Below, piece by piece: positions 51,480 to 62,328 of a stretch of DNA of 64,000 nt; the first letter of the stretch is position 1, and every line of letters starts with the position of its first letter. Source of the DNA: Craspedostauros australis (taxonomy: Eukaryota; Bacillariophyta; Bacillariophyceae; Mastogloiales; Achnanthaceae); assembly GCA_026770025.1 (NCBI GenBank), contig JAMXDE010000006.1:3230001-3294000 (forward strand), written 5' to 3'. The notes under the pieces were generated by a model that worked only from the letters and a program-made list of their open reading frames with translations, was not told the DNA's origin and searched no databases. The position numbers and the translations under genes were made by a program.

Positions 51480-53130
51480 ATGGCGGGTAAGGATACGACA
51501 GTCCCCACCATGGGAATGCTCGATGGGAAGCACGAAAGATGTCGGAGGGTCTTGGCTTCTTGCAGTGTTGGAGAGCAGCAGCATCGATTCGTTGGTGCTG
51601 ACGTTGGCAGCAACAATAGTAGCACCAACAGCACGGCAGTATCATGAGCACGAGAAGCAACGGAAGCAGGAGGAACCGTAGGAGCCATGCAATAGGATCC
51701 TCAGACACCCTGACATGCATGCGGACAGACAGCCAGCCAGCCAGTGCTTTGATCATCGCCGTCATCCCAACGTTCGAATGGGGTGACGCCGCGGATGAAC
51801 AGCACGGATGGTGTCGTGGGTCATGATCGCAGCTGCTGTGGCGCATGGCCTCACTGTCGCTCGTCTTCTGCGGACGCTGCTGGCGACACCGAACTGCGGC
51901 TGTGACAGCGTGACCTTCGCACACACGGCCAACCGGCCCGCTTCCTCGGCTTGGTGACAACATCCTCGACACTCAACTGCTGATTGAACCGTAGACTCAC
52001 TCGTGAACTCTTCTCTGTTCGACTTCGATTTACCCCCACGTCTTCCCGGCCGCAATCTCGCGCTGCAACTTCACGCACATGATCCTGGCGATCGCAGTGT
52101 CCCTCAAGTTGCAAAAGCGTCTGGCCGCTTCCGTGCTCAAGTGCGGAAAGCGCAAGATCTGGTTGGATCCCAACGAGATCAACGAAATTGCCTTGGCCAA
52201 CTCCCGACGCAACATCCAGAAGCTTCACAGCGATGGTCTCATCATCAAGAAGCCATCCATCGTCCACTCCCGCGCTCGCGTGCAGGCCAGAAATGAGGCC
52301 AAGCGCAAGGGCCGACACACAGGTACGTTCAAATCACGTCTCTGTCACTCTTTCTCCCTCGTTCGCTCTTGTCTCCTTGTTTGCTTGTTTGTTTAGTCGA
52401 AGCAACCAGGCACAAACACAGAGGCACACGCCCCATGCTGGATGTGGGGCTGCGATTCATTCCCCGTATCACAGCCTTGCTACCACAGCGAATTCACGTT
52501 CGCGCTTGTGGGCATGTGGGCAACATCACTACCGCAGTGGTTGCGCTCCGCGAGGAGCGTGATCCCGGGCCGGCCAGACAACCGGCAGTCCGCGTTTTCA
52601 CACACCGTTTGTGCATCCTATCACATGAACGATGTACTAATAACGACAACATCTCTGTGCACGACCTTGAACGCATGGGTGATTGCGACATGCATCCACT
52701 CACTCACTCAAACTCACCCCCTTTGCCGCCCTTCCACTCATAACCACTACGAACCGAACCATTGCTTGCGCGATTCACAGGAACTGGTAAGCGCAGAGGT
52801 ACTGCCAACGCCCGTCTCCCATTCAAGGTCATGTGGATGAGACGCATCCGTGTGCTCCGCCGTTTGCTCAAGAAGATGCGTGACGCCAAGAAGATCGACA
52901 AGCACATCTACCACAGCTTGTACATGCTCTCGAAGGGTAACCAGTTCAAGAACAAGCGCGTCTTGATCGAGGCCATCCACGAGCTCAAGGCCGTCAACCT
53001 CAAGGAGAAGGCCCTCGCCGAGCAGGCTGATGCCAGAAAGGGACGCGCCAAGTCCCGCCTGGAACGAAGAGCAGCACGTGAGGCCAAGAAGGCCGCCGAT
53101 GCCGCAGCAGCCGACCAAGCCTCCACCTAA
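51480..53130 (+). CDS. RPL19: 60S ribosomal protein eL19
   Basis: Large-subunit ribosomal protein. I read three exons: 51480-51486 (only seven coding bases), 52098-52322 and 52781-53130, giving 193 residues. The tiny first exon ATGGCGG joins across GTAAGG and GCAG to give [20 protein letters not shown]. Exon 2 contains [19 protein letters not shown] and ends at GRHTG before GTACGT; exon 3 resumes [19 protein letters not shown]. The C-terminus is the usual long Lys/Arg/Ala helix. Length and sequence are typical of the family. The introns of 611 and 458 bases are long compared with others here, and a start-codon exon is common in ribosomal protein genes. Confidence 0.95.
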
Positions 53131-53232
53131 ATAAATGACAATAAAACGAAAACAAACAACAAAACACCCACGCCTCCCATCTTCCACCAGCATCATGTTT
53201 GGGTTGAGCAGGGTGCATCCACAACATCGCCT
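53131..53232. other. Convergent 3' ends of RPL19 and IMPACT genes
   Basis: Only 102 bases separate the two stop codons, so the 3' UTRs probably overlap. AATAAA is present at 53129-53134 and AATAAAA at 53139-53145 on the plus strand, directly at and after the eL19 stop. Confidence 0.55.
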
Positions 53233-54483
53233 CTATCTCTTGTTATCTGCATTTGGGCTGGTGTCAGCCAGCAGATCGCGAGCCACATTGACGATGTGCG
53301 CAAAGCGTTTGGGTCCCAGATGGATGCCGCCGTACCACCTCGACACCACGATGAGGACGTTCTGCTCCCGTCGCATGTCCAGGAGGTAGGCCAGCTTGGA
53401 ACCGCCTCCATGTTCTCCATCATCCTCGTTGTCGTGTTTCTGGATCTTCATTCCGTTCGTATTCTCTTCCACGATGCGCCAAGCATACTGTCAAGCATGT
53501 GGGCGTGGATGTGAGCGTAGATGTGAGCGTAGATGTGGGCGTGGGTGTTTGTGTGTTTGTAGCATTCAAAGGAATCAACAACGTGAGCGTGAGTGTGAAT
53601 GCGAGCGAGGGTGTGAGCATGAGCATGAGTAGAACACACACAGAGAGCGGCACGCAGTGTGGAGCTTAGAGCAAAGCACTGCAGTGTACGAATACGACAT
53701 CCGCCACAGAGATGCAGGGACGACAAGCAGCCAACTCCCTTGACTCACAATGTTGTGCGTCGCACGTTGCAATTTGGAGCTGGTCCCGATGAGCTGATCC
53801 AACGCCATGGCAACATGTCGTTCTTGCGTGATATCGTAGCATGCGTGTGCCTGAAACGTGGATTTACGATCGATGATGGGTTGTCCGGAGTGCCACGCGA
53901 ATTGGAATGTCAACTCATCTTCTTGCTGCTTCTGTCCTCCGGCTGCCGCAGCGGATGCATGAAGATCTGTGCCGTCGTCGTCATGACCATCACAGTTGAA
54001 TTCTTCCTGATGATCGGACCATTCCTGCAACGCCACAGAACAGCACGTGAAGCTGCCCTCCATCTGATCCTGAAAGCATTCGTCGGATGCCTGGCGAACG
54101 GCCACCAGTGTGAGCTCCATGCGTTTCTTTTCGGAGCTGCTGGCGCAATGGAAGGAAGCGACCGCGACGCTAGATTGCGCAGGGTATCCTTTGTTCAGTT
54201 CGAAGGTTATGCTGCAGTTGGTGCTGCTGCTAGTGCTGTTCACATTGGCGGCAACAGAAGACGGAAACCTCAGTGTGAACTGTATTGGGAACGTCAACGA
54301 CGACAGATCTGCATGAGCGGAACCCCGAATGGACACCTCATCAGGATAGGCTGCCATCAGGATCTCCAGATCTGACAGAGCGCGCTGAAGCGATTCGTCA
54401 TCATCGTCATCAATGCCAACGTCAATGCCAACGTCATTGTCATTGTCATTGTCATTGTCATTGTCTACGGCCGCGTCGCTCAT
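53233..54483 (-). CDS. IMPACT: IMPACT/YIH1 homologue (RWD plus UPF0029)
   Basis: Two exons, 53749-54483 and 53233-53487, with a GTGAGT donor and TGACAG acceptor in phase 0, giving 329 residues. The ATG at 54483 is the first in frame. An Asp/Asn repeat tract precedes an RWD domain at about 30-150 (LSDLEILMAAYPDEVSI, then FELNKGYPAQ). The IMPACT domain follows at about 205-325: WHSGQPIIDRKSTFQAH, KLQRATHNI joined to YAWRIVEENT, and VLIVVSRWYGGIHLGPKRF. IMPACT binds GCN1 and limits activation of the eIF2-alpha kinase GCN2 under amino-acid stress. A cytosolic role is expected. The junction RATHNI/YAWRI is exactly where the conserved motif requires it. Confidence 0.92.
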
Positions 54484-54934
54484 GACAACTGATTTTGATT
54501 GCAAGATGGGATCAGCTAGCTGCTCTTATTGCCAATGAAAGATCTATCGTTGAAGCTTCTCTGTTGAGTGTTGTCGTCTGTATGGTGTTATACGATAGGA
54601 GCAGAAGTGTGCGCAGCTTTGTCAGTCGCACATCAACACATCAACAATCGCAAGAATCGCAGTTGATTTTTGGCGCCAATTGTGTCAGTCACGGTCATGC
54701 TGAATCCACGATTCACCTTCTCGACGCACACGCTCGCGCCAAAGGCGTCTCAGCTCCAAATGCATGTGCACTTCCACATCAACGGAGGTATCACTTGTAC
54801 ATTCCTTGTGCATTAGTTGGATTGCGTGACTTTGCGGGTCGCACCAGGACTCCTCAATTGCTTCAAAGGGAGCAGAGAAGCGTCAAGGGAGGTATCAACA
54901 AGCGGATATACTACTCTGCAGCTGGACTACAAGT
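54484..54934. other. Divergent promoter region of IMPACT and ALG12 genes
   Basis: 451 bases between two divergent start codons. No gene and no clear core promoter element are seen. Confidence 0.45.
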
Positions 54935-56839
54935 ATGTCCATGCTACGGAACAGAAAGCAAGGCAGCAAGGCGACATCAGGAACTGATGCTTCAGGTGCC
55001 ACCACATCCACAAGCACAGGCGCAACTGCAGGTGCAGGTGCAACAACAGATGCGGCAACTCCCGCATCAATAGCCAATCAGAAACAGAAGCAGCAGCAAC
55101 AACAAGCCGAAGTGCTCTACTGGATCGCATTCTCTGTGCTGGCGCTGCGGATCCTCTTTGATCTGTACGTCTGTCCGCACTCCAAAGTGGAAGAGAGCTT
55201 CCAGCTGCAGGCGACCCATGATCTCTTCTATCATGGCGTCGGGCCTGCCATCTCAAGGCTCCTCGGTTCCAACGGCGACGTTTCTGATGCGGTCTACGAT
55301 CACTGGCAATTTCCTGGAGTGGTACCACGCACTTTTGCAGGTCCCAGCATCTTGGCGCTGTGCTGCACCATGCTGCGATGGGTCCTGCTCCCGATCTACG
55401 GTGATATTGCGCTCGATCCCATGCTGGTGCAATTCCTGGCGAGGCTCAGCCTGGCATGCTTCGCTTTGCATGGCTGGTATCATCTTTCGACGGCCTTGAA
55501 CGCTTCCACGGGTGTCACAATCGCCGCCCCAACATCATCATCATCGTCGGCATCGACACAGCCACCTCCCTCCAGATCCTACGCAGGGCACTTTCTGCTC
55601 CTCATCACGGCATGTCAATTCCATCTGTGTTTCTACGCCAGCCGCATGTTGCCCAACACATTCGCACTCGTGGTTGTTCTTCACGCTGTCGCATTCTGGA
55701 TCCAGAAGCACGCCTACTCTTCATCAACAACATCACCAACCTCTTCGTCTTCTTCCGCAGCAACAACAGCAGCAGCACGGGTCGTTCCCAAAGCCGCAGC
55801 CGCCATCGTATTTGGAACCGCCGTCTTCCGATGCGACATGCTCCTCCTGCTGTTCGCTATGGGGATATCGTGGCTCCTATGTCGTGACCTGGGTATCCTG
55901 CAGGCCCTTCGGATCGGCGTCGTCACGGGCATCCTCAGCTTGGCGCTTACGTGTCCTCTCGACAGCATCCTGTGGCAACGGCCGCTGTGGCCAGAGGGGC
56001 AGGTCTTCTACTACAACACCATCCTTGGAAAGTCCAGCAACTGGGGCACCTCGCCCTGGCACTGGTACGTCACATCCGCCATCCCAAAGGCCATGCTCTG
56101 CACCATCTTCCTCATACCCTTCGCATTCATCAACGTATCCAAACTATTCGTCTCGCGTGCGCATACTAATATGCATGCGCAGGCTTCAGCTACCTATCTG
56201 GATTTGGCCTGGTTGGAGTACCTCCTCCCTGTCATGGGATTCATCTTCCTCTACTCCTTCCTGGGACACAAGGAACTGCGATTCCTCTTTCCGGCATTTC
56301 CCATCTTCAACATGATCGCCGCGGTCGGATTGTCCAAACTGCGTCCCACCATGCTTCACGCAGTGGATGCACGCCGGCGCAAGTTATGGTGGATTTTGTA
56401 TTTGGGCGTGATTCTCTTCTGTTTGGGGACGACCTTGCTGGGGAGCTTGCTCTTTGTGGCCGTCTCGCAGCAGAATTATCCTGGCGGTGAAGCACTGATG
56501 CGTCTCTCCACTCATCTGCAACATCAGCGACAACGACAACAACAACAGCAGACGATCAAGGTGTACATCGACGTCGCTTCCGCAATGTCAGGTGTTTCAC
56601 TCTTCGGACAGCGATCTGTGCAATACGTAGCATCCGTATCGGCTGTGCAATTCGACAAGGGTGGATACGAAGCAGAGAATCAATTGCCCTTCCTCGACGA
56701 TGTCACGCACATTCTCACGGAGACGAGCCAGCTGGACGGATTCACGATCATCGACACAATTCCAGGCAACCCTCGTCTCAATCCGCGCCAGCTAAGGATC
56801 GACACTGCGCCAGCCATTTACGTGATGGAACGTGAATAG
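54935..56839 (+). CDS. ALG12: ALG12-type dolichyl-P-mannose alpha-1,6-mannosyltransferase
   Basis: Endoplasmic reticulum GT22 glycosyltransferase of N-glycan precursor assembly, adding the eighth mannose to Man7GlcNAc2-PP-dolichol. The frame has 634 residues with an ATG at 54935. A Thr/Ala-rich, Gln-rich N-terminus of about 55 residues precedes the first helix. Family signatures are clear: KVEESFQLQATHDLFYHG in the first luminal loop, YDHWQFPGVVPRTF, and YYNTILGKSSNWGTSPWHWY. About ten hydrophobic segments follow, including SFLGHKELRFLFPAFPIFN, the GT22 HKELRF motif. Ser and Gln runs in loops are lineage-type insertions. PIG-B and ALG9 are related, but the HWQFPGVVPRTF and NWGTSPWHWY strings fit ALG12 best. 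Confidence 0.9.
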   Translation: MSMLRNRKQGSKATSGTDASGATTSTSTGATAGAGATTDAATPASIANQKQKQQQQQAEVLYWIAFSVLALRILFDLYVCPHSKVEESFQLQATHDLFYHGVGPAISRLLGSNGDVSDAVYDHWQFPGVVPRTFAGPSILALCCTMLRWVLLPIYGDIALDPMLVQFLARLSLACFALHGWYHLSTALNASTGVTIAAPTSSSSSASTQPPPSRSYAGHFLLLITACQFHLCFYASRMLPNTFALVVVLHAVAFWIQKHAYSSSTTSPTSSSSSAATTAAARVVPKAAAAIVFGTAVFRCDMLLLLFAMGISWLLCRDLGILQALRIGVVTGILSLALTCPLDSILWQRPLWPEGQVFYYNTILGKSSNWGTSPWHWYVTSAIPKAMLCTIFLIPFAFINVSKLFVSRAHTNMHAQASATYLDLAWLEYLLPVMGFIFLYSFLGHKELRFLFPAFPIFNMIAAVGLSKLRPTMLHAVDARRRKLWWILYLGVILFCLGTTLLGSLLFVAVSQQNYPGGEALMRLSTHLQHQRQRQQQQQTIKVYIDVASAMSGVSLFGQRSVQYVASVSAVQFDKGGYEAENQLPFLDDVTHILTETSQLDGFTIIDTIPGNPRLNPRQLRIDTAPAIYVMERE

Positions 56840-57107
56840 TAGTAGCAACACTAGGGCAACAGTTGCAAACACCAAAGCTGAAGTAGAAGACGTGTGTCCG
56901 AGCACTACAATAGTCCGGATATGTAAGTAGTGATACTATTCGACCACTTCGTTTGTGTTGGGAGTCGACAATCGATTCACTCTACTCACCCTACACTTCC
57001 TTTCATCGGAGGCACATAACTGCTTCTCCAGAGAGCGAAAGAGGAGGAGGATAGTTGTACCAGAGAGTACCAGTGTGTGGTTTGGAATCCTGACTCTTCT
57101 GCATCTT
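56840..57107. other. Convergent intergenic region
   Basis: 268 bases between the ALG12 and MATH-BTB stop codons; nothing further is seen. Confidence 0.45.
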
Positions 57108-58601
57108 TCAAAACACAAAATCTGAGATTGCTTCGTCATCCTCCTCGTCAGCTTGGTTCGATCCATCGGGCTGGTCGGGTTCCCCGTCCGCTGCAGCATC
57201 CAGAGATCGCAACCGCCCCAGCAGCATCTGTCGGGTTCCATCGGAAGCGATCTCCTCGCCCCTCTCTTCGAGTTCCGCGTACAGGAGCGCCGATGACATA
57301 TGGGAATACCCATCATCCACGCCATCCATGGCGACTCCCGCCAGTTTGGCTGCGATTGCTTCCATTAGCGTCGCAGACTCCGCGACGTTTGTCCAATCGT
57401 CATGAGCCCTGTGCAAACGCAAATTTCCGACGATGACATCCAGCGCAGCCTCCTTCAGCATGGCGCAGCAATTGGCCTCGGCGAGCAGCAGCAGATGCAA
57501 CGCCGTCGCGTCGTCAAGCTGATGCTGGATGATCTCCGCCTCCATCTTCACCTTCAGCTGCCAGCAGCCAAACTGGTTGGCTATCTTGAGCATCTCTTGG
57601 GTTCTGACATCGGGATCGAGCTCGCCATCGCTTCCATTCGCACCATCGTCTTCATCATTGCTGAACTTGGTGCTGTCCGTGTAGGCGTACAGTAGAAGCC
57701 GCTTGAAGTTTGCCGGGTCGACGTCGAGCAGAGGAACGGTGGTAATTCCAGGCCCAACACTTGTTGCTCCAGGCGTCGCTTCATCATCGTATTCACCATC
57801 AATATCTCGAAGGTATCCCGACAGAACCGGAATGCGCATGTGAAGAATGTTTTTGTGCGCCATGATGCTGATCTGCTCCTGGCCCACCAAGAAGTTGACA
57901 TCCGCGCGAGCGGCGGAGGCAAAAAGTCGCTTCATATCATCCTGCAGCGTAGGACGCTTCGGAATCCATGGTTGGTGCGCGTGGAACATGGTGGTGCGAG
58001 ACAAATCTATGTTGTTGGCAACAGCAGCGACGCCCAGCTCCGGTACTTCCACTTGCATGGTCAGGTTGATTGTAATGCGATCGTTGGTGGCATGGGCACA
58101 GTGGTCCAGGATCGTCTGGCGTTGGCAGACCTCGCTCCAGCCCCAGCTTCGGCCCACGCCGAACAAGGTTTTGGCGCTCCATCCGATGCTGAGCCCATCC
58201 AGTCGGACGGAGAAGTTGACCATGATGTCGGACTGATGGTTGCGCTCGTTGCTGCTGTCTTCGTCGTCCACCCCCACGACTTCGAACGGAGCCGACGCCC
58301 CACGGACCCTCCGAGCAGCCGCGATCTCCGCTGCGGCATTGTTGAGACGCGACGCCTGCGGATTGCCATCGCACACGGACACCAGCTTCAGGCACAGTGA
58401 CACGTATCCACGTGACGCGGCCCAGCCTTCGTTGCCACCGGGGTAGATTCGAATGCACCAGCGAAATCCGTTGCATTCGAACGAAGGAGAAGTGGTGACG
58501 TCGCCAGGGTAGTGTTTCAACGAGCTGAAGCGGTGGAAATGAATGCAGAAGGACTCCTCGGGAGCAAAGATCCGTGGAGTGCCAACGTGGATGTCTCTCA
58601 T
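57108..58601 (-). CDS. MATH-BTB protein with SAP-like C-terminus
   Basis: Frame of 497 residues, ATG at 58601. The N-terminal 215 residues form a MATH domain (FSSLKHYPGDVTTSPSFECN, then RWCIRIYPGGNEGWAASRGY and WGWSEVC), with an insertion around residues 85-125. The BTB domain runs about 230-400: ADVNFLVGQEQISIMAHKNIL, PVLSGYLRDI, FKRLLLYAYTDST and ANQFGCWQLKVKMEAEI. The end (ALLYAELEERGEEIASDGTR, then LLGRLRSL) resembles a SAP motif. MATH-BTB proteins such as SPOP bring substrates to CUL3 ubiquitin ligases. The ANQFGCWQLK segment resembles ANEFGFWRLK in the ankyrin-BTB protein at 43863, so the two BTB domains are related. The SAP call is tentative. Confidence 0.88.
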   Translation of the reverse strand: MRDIHVGTPRIFAPEESFCIHFHRFSSLKHYPGDVTTSPSFECNGFRWCIRIYPGGNEGWAASRGYVSLCLKLVSVCDGNPQASRLNNAAAEIAAARRVRGASAPFEVVGVDDEDSSNERNHQSDIMVNFSVRLDGLSIGWSAKTLFGVGRSWGWSEVCQRQTILDHCAHATNDRITINLTMQVEVPELGVAAVANNIDLSRTTMFHAHQPWIPKRPTLQDDMKRLFASAARADVNFLVGQEQISIMAHKNILHMRIPVLSGYLRDIDGEYDDEATPGATSVGPGITTVPLLDVDPANFKRLLLYAYTDSTKFSNDEDDGANGSDGELDPDVRTQEMLKIANQFGCWQLKVKMEAEIIQHQLDDATALHLLLLAEANCCAMLKEAALDVIVGNLRLHRAHDDWTNVAESATLMEAIAAKLAGVAMDGVDDGYSHMSSALLYAELEERGEEIASDGTRQMLLGRLRSLDAAADGEPDQPDGSNQADEEDDEAISDFVF

Positions 58602-59998
58602 CTTGTCAAGCGCCGTCTGATCTGAGTTGTATAATGTCTTTTACACTCTGTAATAAATTGTATCTCTGCTTGCAATCTGCCAGATGAGCTGTGCCTTACC
58701 CTTTCTCTTCCTCCTTTTCTATGCGCGCTCATCCCCGTCCCTTTCACCCGATCGCACCCCAAGAAGAGGATCCAAAACAGAACCAACAGGGAGTTGTCGG
58801 AAAAAGAGAAAATCGCGTTTTTTGTGTCGGAGTCTGTTCACAAATGACAAGAAACTGCCAGTTGCCAGTTCGCCACACGTGATGGAGCGCACTCGATTCG
58901 AGATGTTCGACTCATACGACTACTACAAGAATGCCGAGTTGGTTCACGAGAGCAAACGATCATTTCTGAGTCCCGCATTGTGGCGTGTGTGGAGATGGGA
59001 TTTCCTCGCTGCGGCGGTGTTTTGGTGTTGCTCATTCTCGTCACACTTTGCTGCGGTGGTCCGGAAAGCGCACTGTCGTCTTGGTTGGCAGAACAAGTCC
59101 TTGTCTTCTGGTTTGTTGGCTTGTACTACTGTTATATTGAACTCATCAAAAGCCCACCAGGGACGATCGAGTATCGTTCCTGACCCCACGCCATTTACCT
59201 TCTTGACGATGTGATGCGTTTGATTCCCATCAGTGAGAGTTGCCTGTAGGGTAGAGTGCAAGGAATCCACCAGCAGTATCGCACGGCAAAAAATCACCAC
59301 AATGCGAGGTGGCCTGATGACCAACCACCAATCGTCACTCTTCACATCGTTATGCACTGGGTGTCACTCTCATCCATCTTTGTGCAACATTGATAGCAGC
59401 AGACTCAAGGAGTAGCAGCCCAATCGATGTTGATAGAGTATGAAGCCTTGTCCCATGCAATGATGTCAGAGCTGATCACGCGCCAACACGCTACATTTTG
59501 TTGCAACATGTGCAGACCGCGCACGCACACCGCAGCATACTCCCTCTGGAGAGAGAGAGAGAGAGAGAGATCGTACCTCCATGGTCGCGTTGTTGAGTCT
59601 CGTATCGTTGAATACGAAGCAATGTTGTACACACTCAAGCGAAAGGGGTTCCTCGATTGGGTCTCCTTCGCTGCGCTTTGTTCTCGAGTTGACTGTCTGA
59701 AGAGCGCACACAATTTGGCGCACACAGAGTAGTGCAGCGCTTTCTCATCGTGCTGCGCTTACGTGCTCGTTGACGTCCTACCCATCCCAGAATTGCTGCA
59801 TTGTCTCACAGTTTAGGACAAGGTGTGGTGTATCTGGTCAATAGAATAGTTGAGAATAGATCTAATGCAATTATAGTATATGAGTGGTGGTGCAGTGCTC
59901 TTCTATTTGCCGGATTCGACGCGATTCAATCTCCTGGTTGCTGTTGCAAGATGCGTTCCAGACCACGAATCCCTCAGTATTGTTGAAACTTGTATGAT
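58602..59998. other. Intergenic region with (GA)n
   Basis: About 1.4 kb. Open frames here are short and lack motifs. A GA microsatellite lies at 59549-59570. The right end probably contains the 3' flank of the PIF/Harbinger transposon. Confidence 0.45.
59549..59570. repeat. (GA)11 microsatellite
   Basis: Twenty-two bases of GA repeat. Confidence 0.95.
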
Positions 59999-61118
59999 CT
60001 AGTATTGTACTTGGAATAGAGAGTTGCCATGTTCGATTTGAAGCTGGGTTATAGTGACAATTGCTTTCATCACATGCTTGTGCAACATCAGGTCATGGCG
60101 GAAACGATGCTCCAGGATCTTCCAATTCTTGAAGCGGCCATTCACAGTCTCATGGCGAGCACGAGCTTGGCTTTTGGCTTGCTTCTCCGCCTCTGTAACA
60201 AAATCATCGGATGTTCGGACAGCTTCGTCACCGCGGTATCCACGATCAGCCTCCACCATCTCACCATCATCCAAGTACTGTTTCAGCAAAGAGCGAAAGA
60301 TCTTGAGGTCTGGGTGCCGCCCACAAGCAAACGGACCATTCATCCATACGATATCCCCCTTTTGGATCGACACAGCGATCTCATATCTGATTCCAGCCGA
60401 TCGGAACTTGTGCGAATACCACTTGCGGTCAAATGGGGTTGGCTCGTTGATCTTGAAATCAGTGCCATCAACAGTGACCAGGCACGATCTGTTCAAATCG
60501 CCTGAGTATCGGTTCTCCCACAGGATCTTTTCATGGTGACGTCGAAGAGAGACAAGCAGTGCAAAAGATGTGAGCTTGTTTGTTGCTGAATCAATTGTGA
60601 GTGAAATGCATTCCCCTTGGACTTACCACATCATTTTTCAAATCCGCTACAGCCTTGATGGCTGACCAGATATGGAGCTTGAGAGTCTTATCTGTGGTCC
60701 GAAGGAAGACGCATGCCATGCGCACGGATGGGTAGTGCCGCATGTAGTAAAGGGCCCAAAGGAGATGCTTTGGCTTCAGGTCCCCACGACGTGCTGCAAG
60801 TGCCCACAGCACAGAGCAGAGATGAGGCGAAATCCCAAATGCAACGGTAAAGTCCTCCCCGAATGCACCTGATCGGCATCGTAGATTGGTGATGCACTGA
60901 CCAGGGGTGAGAAGGATGTAGCGCGCAAGATCAAGAAAGTCTTGCACGCTGCCGATGGAGTATCGCTGATCGTAGGCGCCATTCAACATTGGTTGGGTAT
61001 TGGATCGAAGGAAGAAGTTGAAGCTGAAGTGATGGCTGTCCCTGCCTCTCCAAATCATGAAGGATCGGCCAACTGACTTGGGAGAATCCGTGTCCAATGA
61101 TGAAGTTGTTTGCTTCAT
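59999..61118 (-). CDS. PIF/Harbinger-like (DDE_4) transposase, two exons
   Basis: I propose exons 60627-61118 and 59999-60574 with a 52-base intron (GTAAGT donor at 60626, AAG acceptor), giving 355 residues. Exon 1 carries a helical DNA-binding type region (LKPKHLLWALYYMRHYPSV). Exon 2 holds the catalytic core: VTVDGTDFKI with D near residue 200, WYSHKFRSAGIRYEIAVSI, GPFACGRHPDLKIF, VEADRGYRGDE and ARHETVNGRFKNW, consistent with a DDE triad. Without splicing the first half ends shortly after the donor, so an intron is likely; the acceptor choice is tentative. All motifs are intact. The accessory MYB-like gene of typical Harbinger elements was not found. Confidence 0.8.
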
Positions 61119-62328
61119 CTGTTCTCTTCTGTAAATGGTTGCTGGCTTGCACCAGTAGATGCAGCCACTGGCATGGAGCCATTCGCATCCCTCTACATTT
61201 GAATCGTTGGAAGCAGAGCATCACGTTGTGTTCGTAGCCTTTGGTTGATGTTGGCTGTGTGATGATGGCGATGCGAAAACCGAAGAGCATGGTTCTGCGT
61301 TGACCAGAACATCCCAGTAGATGATGTCCTCCACCAAGAGACCACCTCCGGAAGGGTTGGATGGTGTTCTCCCTTTGTCTGAACTCAACGCAGGAGAGAG
61401 GAGCAAGAGATGTTGGTGCTCAACTTGAATCGTTGTTGTGAAGCACCACCCCTGGTTCGTGTGTCTGCTTCCATTGCATGTGGCAACGCAAATCGGAGAA
61501 CAGGCCGATCGGCCAAAGCGCACCTCTGCGATGAGCTGTCGTGCGACAGGGTCAACATGCTGTTTGGTGGGACTGGCTTCGACACAAGCCAATGACAAGT
61601 AGAGTCGAGTACTCCACTCCACACCATTTCAAAAAGGCGTCCGACAAGTACACAATCCGCATCCGACAAGTACACGATTTCCATCCGACAGATACTAAAT
61701 AGGCAAGGAAAGTAACGTTTTTGTAACCGTCGGACTAGAACTTTTGACTCGTCGGACCAGAAATTGTGAACCACAAATTCTGTCTTTTGTTTTCTACGTG
61801 AGCTACTACTGACTGTTGCGTAGGAAAGCACACATGAGACTTGTCGGCGAAAACCAGGTACTTGTCCCCCCAAAAACGAATACCGTCGGTTCCTAAGAAT
61901 TTCTTGTCGGAGGGTCAATATACAGATTTGAAGACATCATTCCAAGCGAGCCGTCCAAAGCACATGAAGCTGAGTATGCTCACCAAATCCAACTGAGCTC
62001 CCACAAAAAGCAAATTCGACCCACGAGGAAGTTGCATTCCAAACCAAACAGGATGATGGCACCTCATGCCCTCATGTACGCACCACGATCCTCCTCATCT
62101 GTGCAATACTGCTGATTGAAACAGGCAATGACGGATGTGACAGCCTGGATGCTTGCCGTAGTCTGGCTGCGTTGCTCCTACCTGCGTGTTTGAATTGAAT
62201 AGACAGCTGATTGATCGATCGATGATACCATCTCCCAGCATTGGTCAAGTTGTTTGCAGCGTTGCACTCGCAGTATCTGCTGTAACAGGGGTGTCCATCA
62301 CAAGCCCACAATTCAGCTTACCTCCAAG
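61119..62328. other. Intergenic region holding a GTCGG motif array
   Basis: About 1.2 kb between the transposase start and the gene at 62329. It includes the repeated motif array at 61640-61913. Short frames on the minus strand (61385-61918) are not convincing. Confidence 0.45.
61640..61913. repeat. Inverted array of TCCGAC/GTCGG motifs, 21-22 bp spacing
   Basis: TCCGACA begins at 61640, 61662 and 61684, exactly 22 bp apart, with the longer match TCCGACAAGTACAC in the first two. The opposite orientation then appears: CGTCGGAC at 61728 and 61750 (22 bp apart), and GTCGG or GTCCC at 61843, 61864, 61885 and 61906 (21 bp apart). Two-helical-turn spacing with inverted halves is typical of subterminal protein-binding sites of DNA transposons. 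The binding protein is unknown; the neighbouring PIF/Harbinger transposase is a candidate. Confidence 0.65.

Noticed and set aside
54495-55073. 192-codon plus-strand frame before ALG12
   Set aside because: Overlaps the ALG12 start in another frame and lacks any motif.
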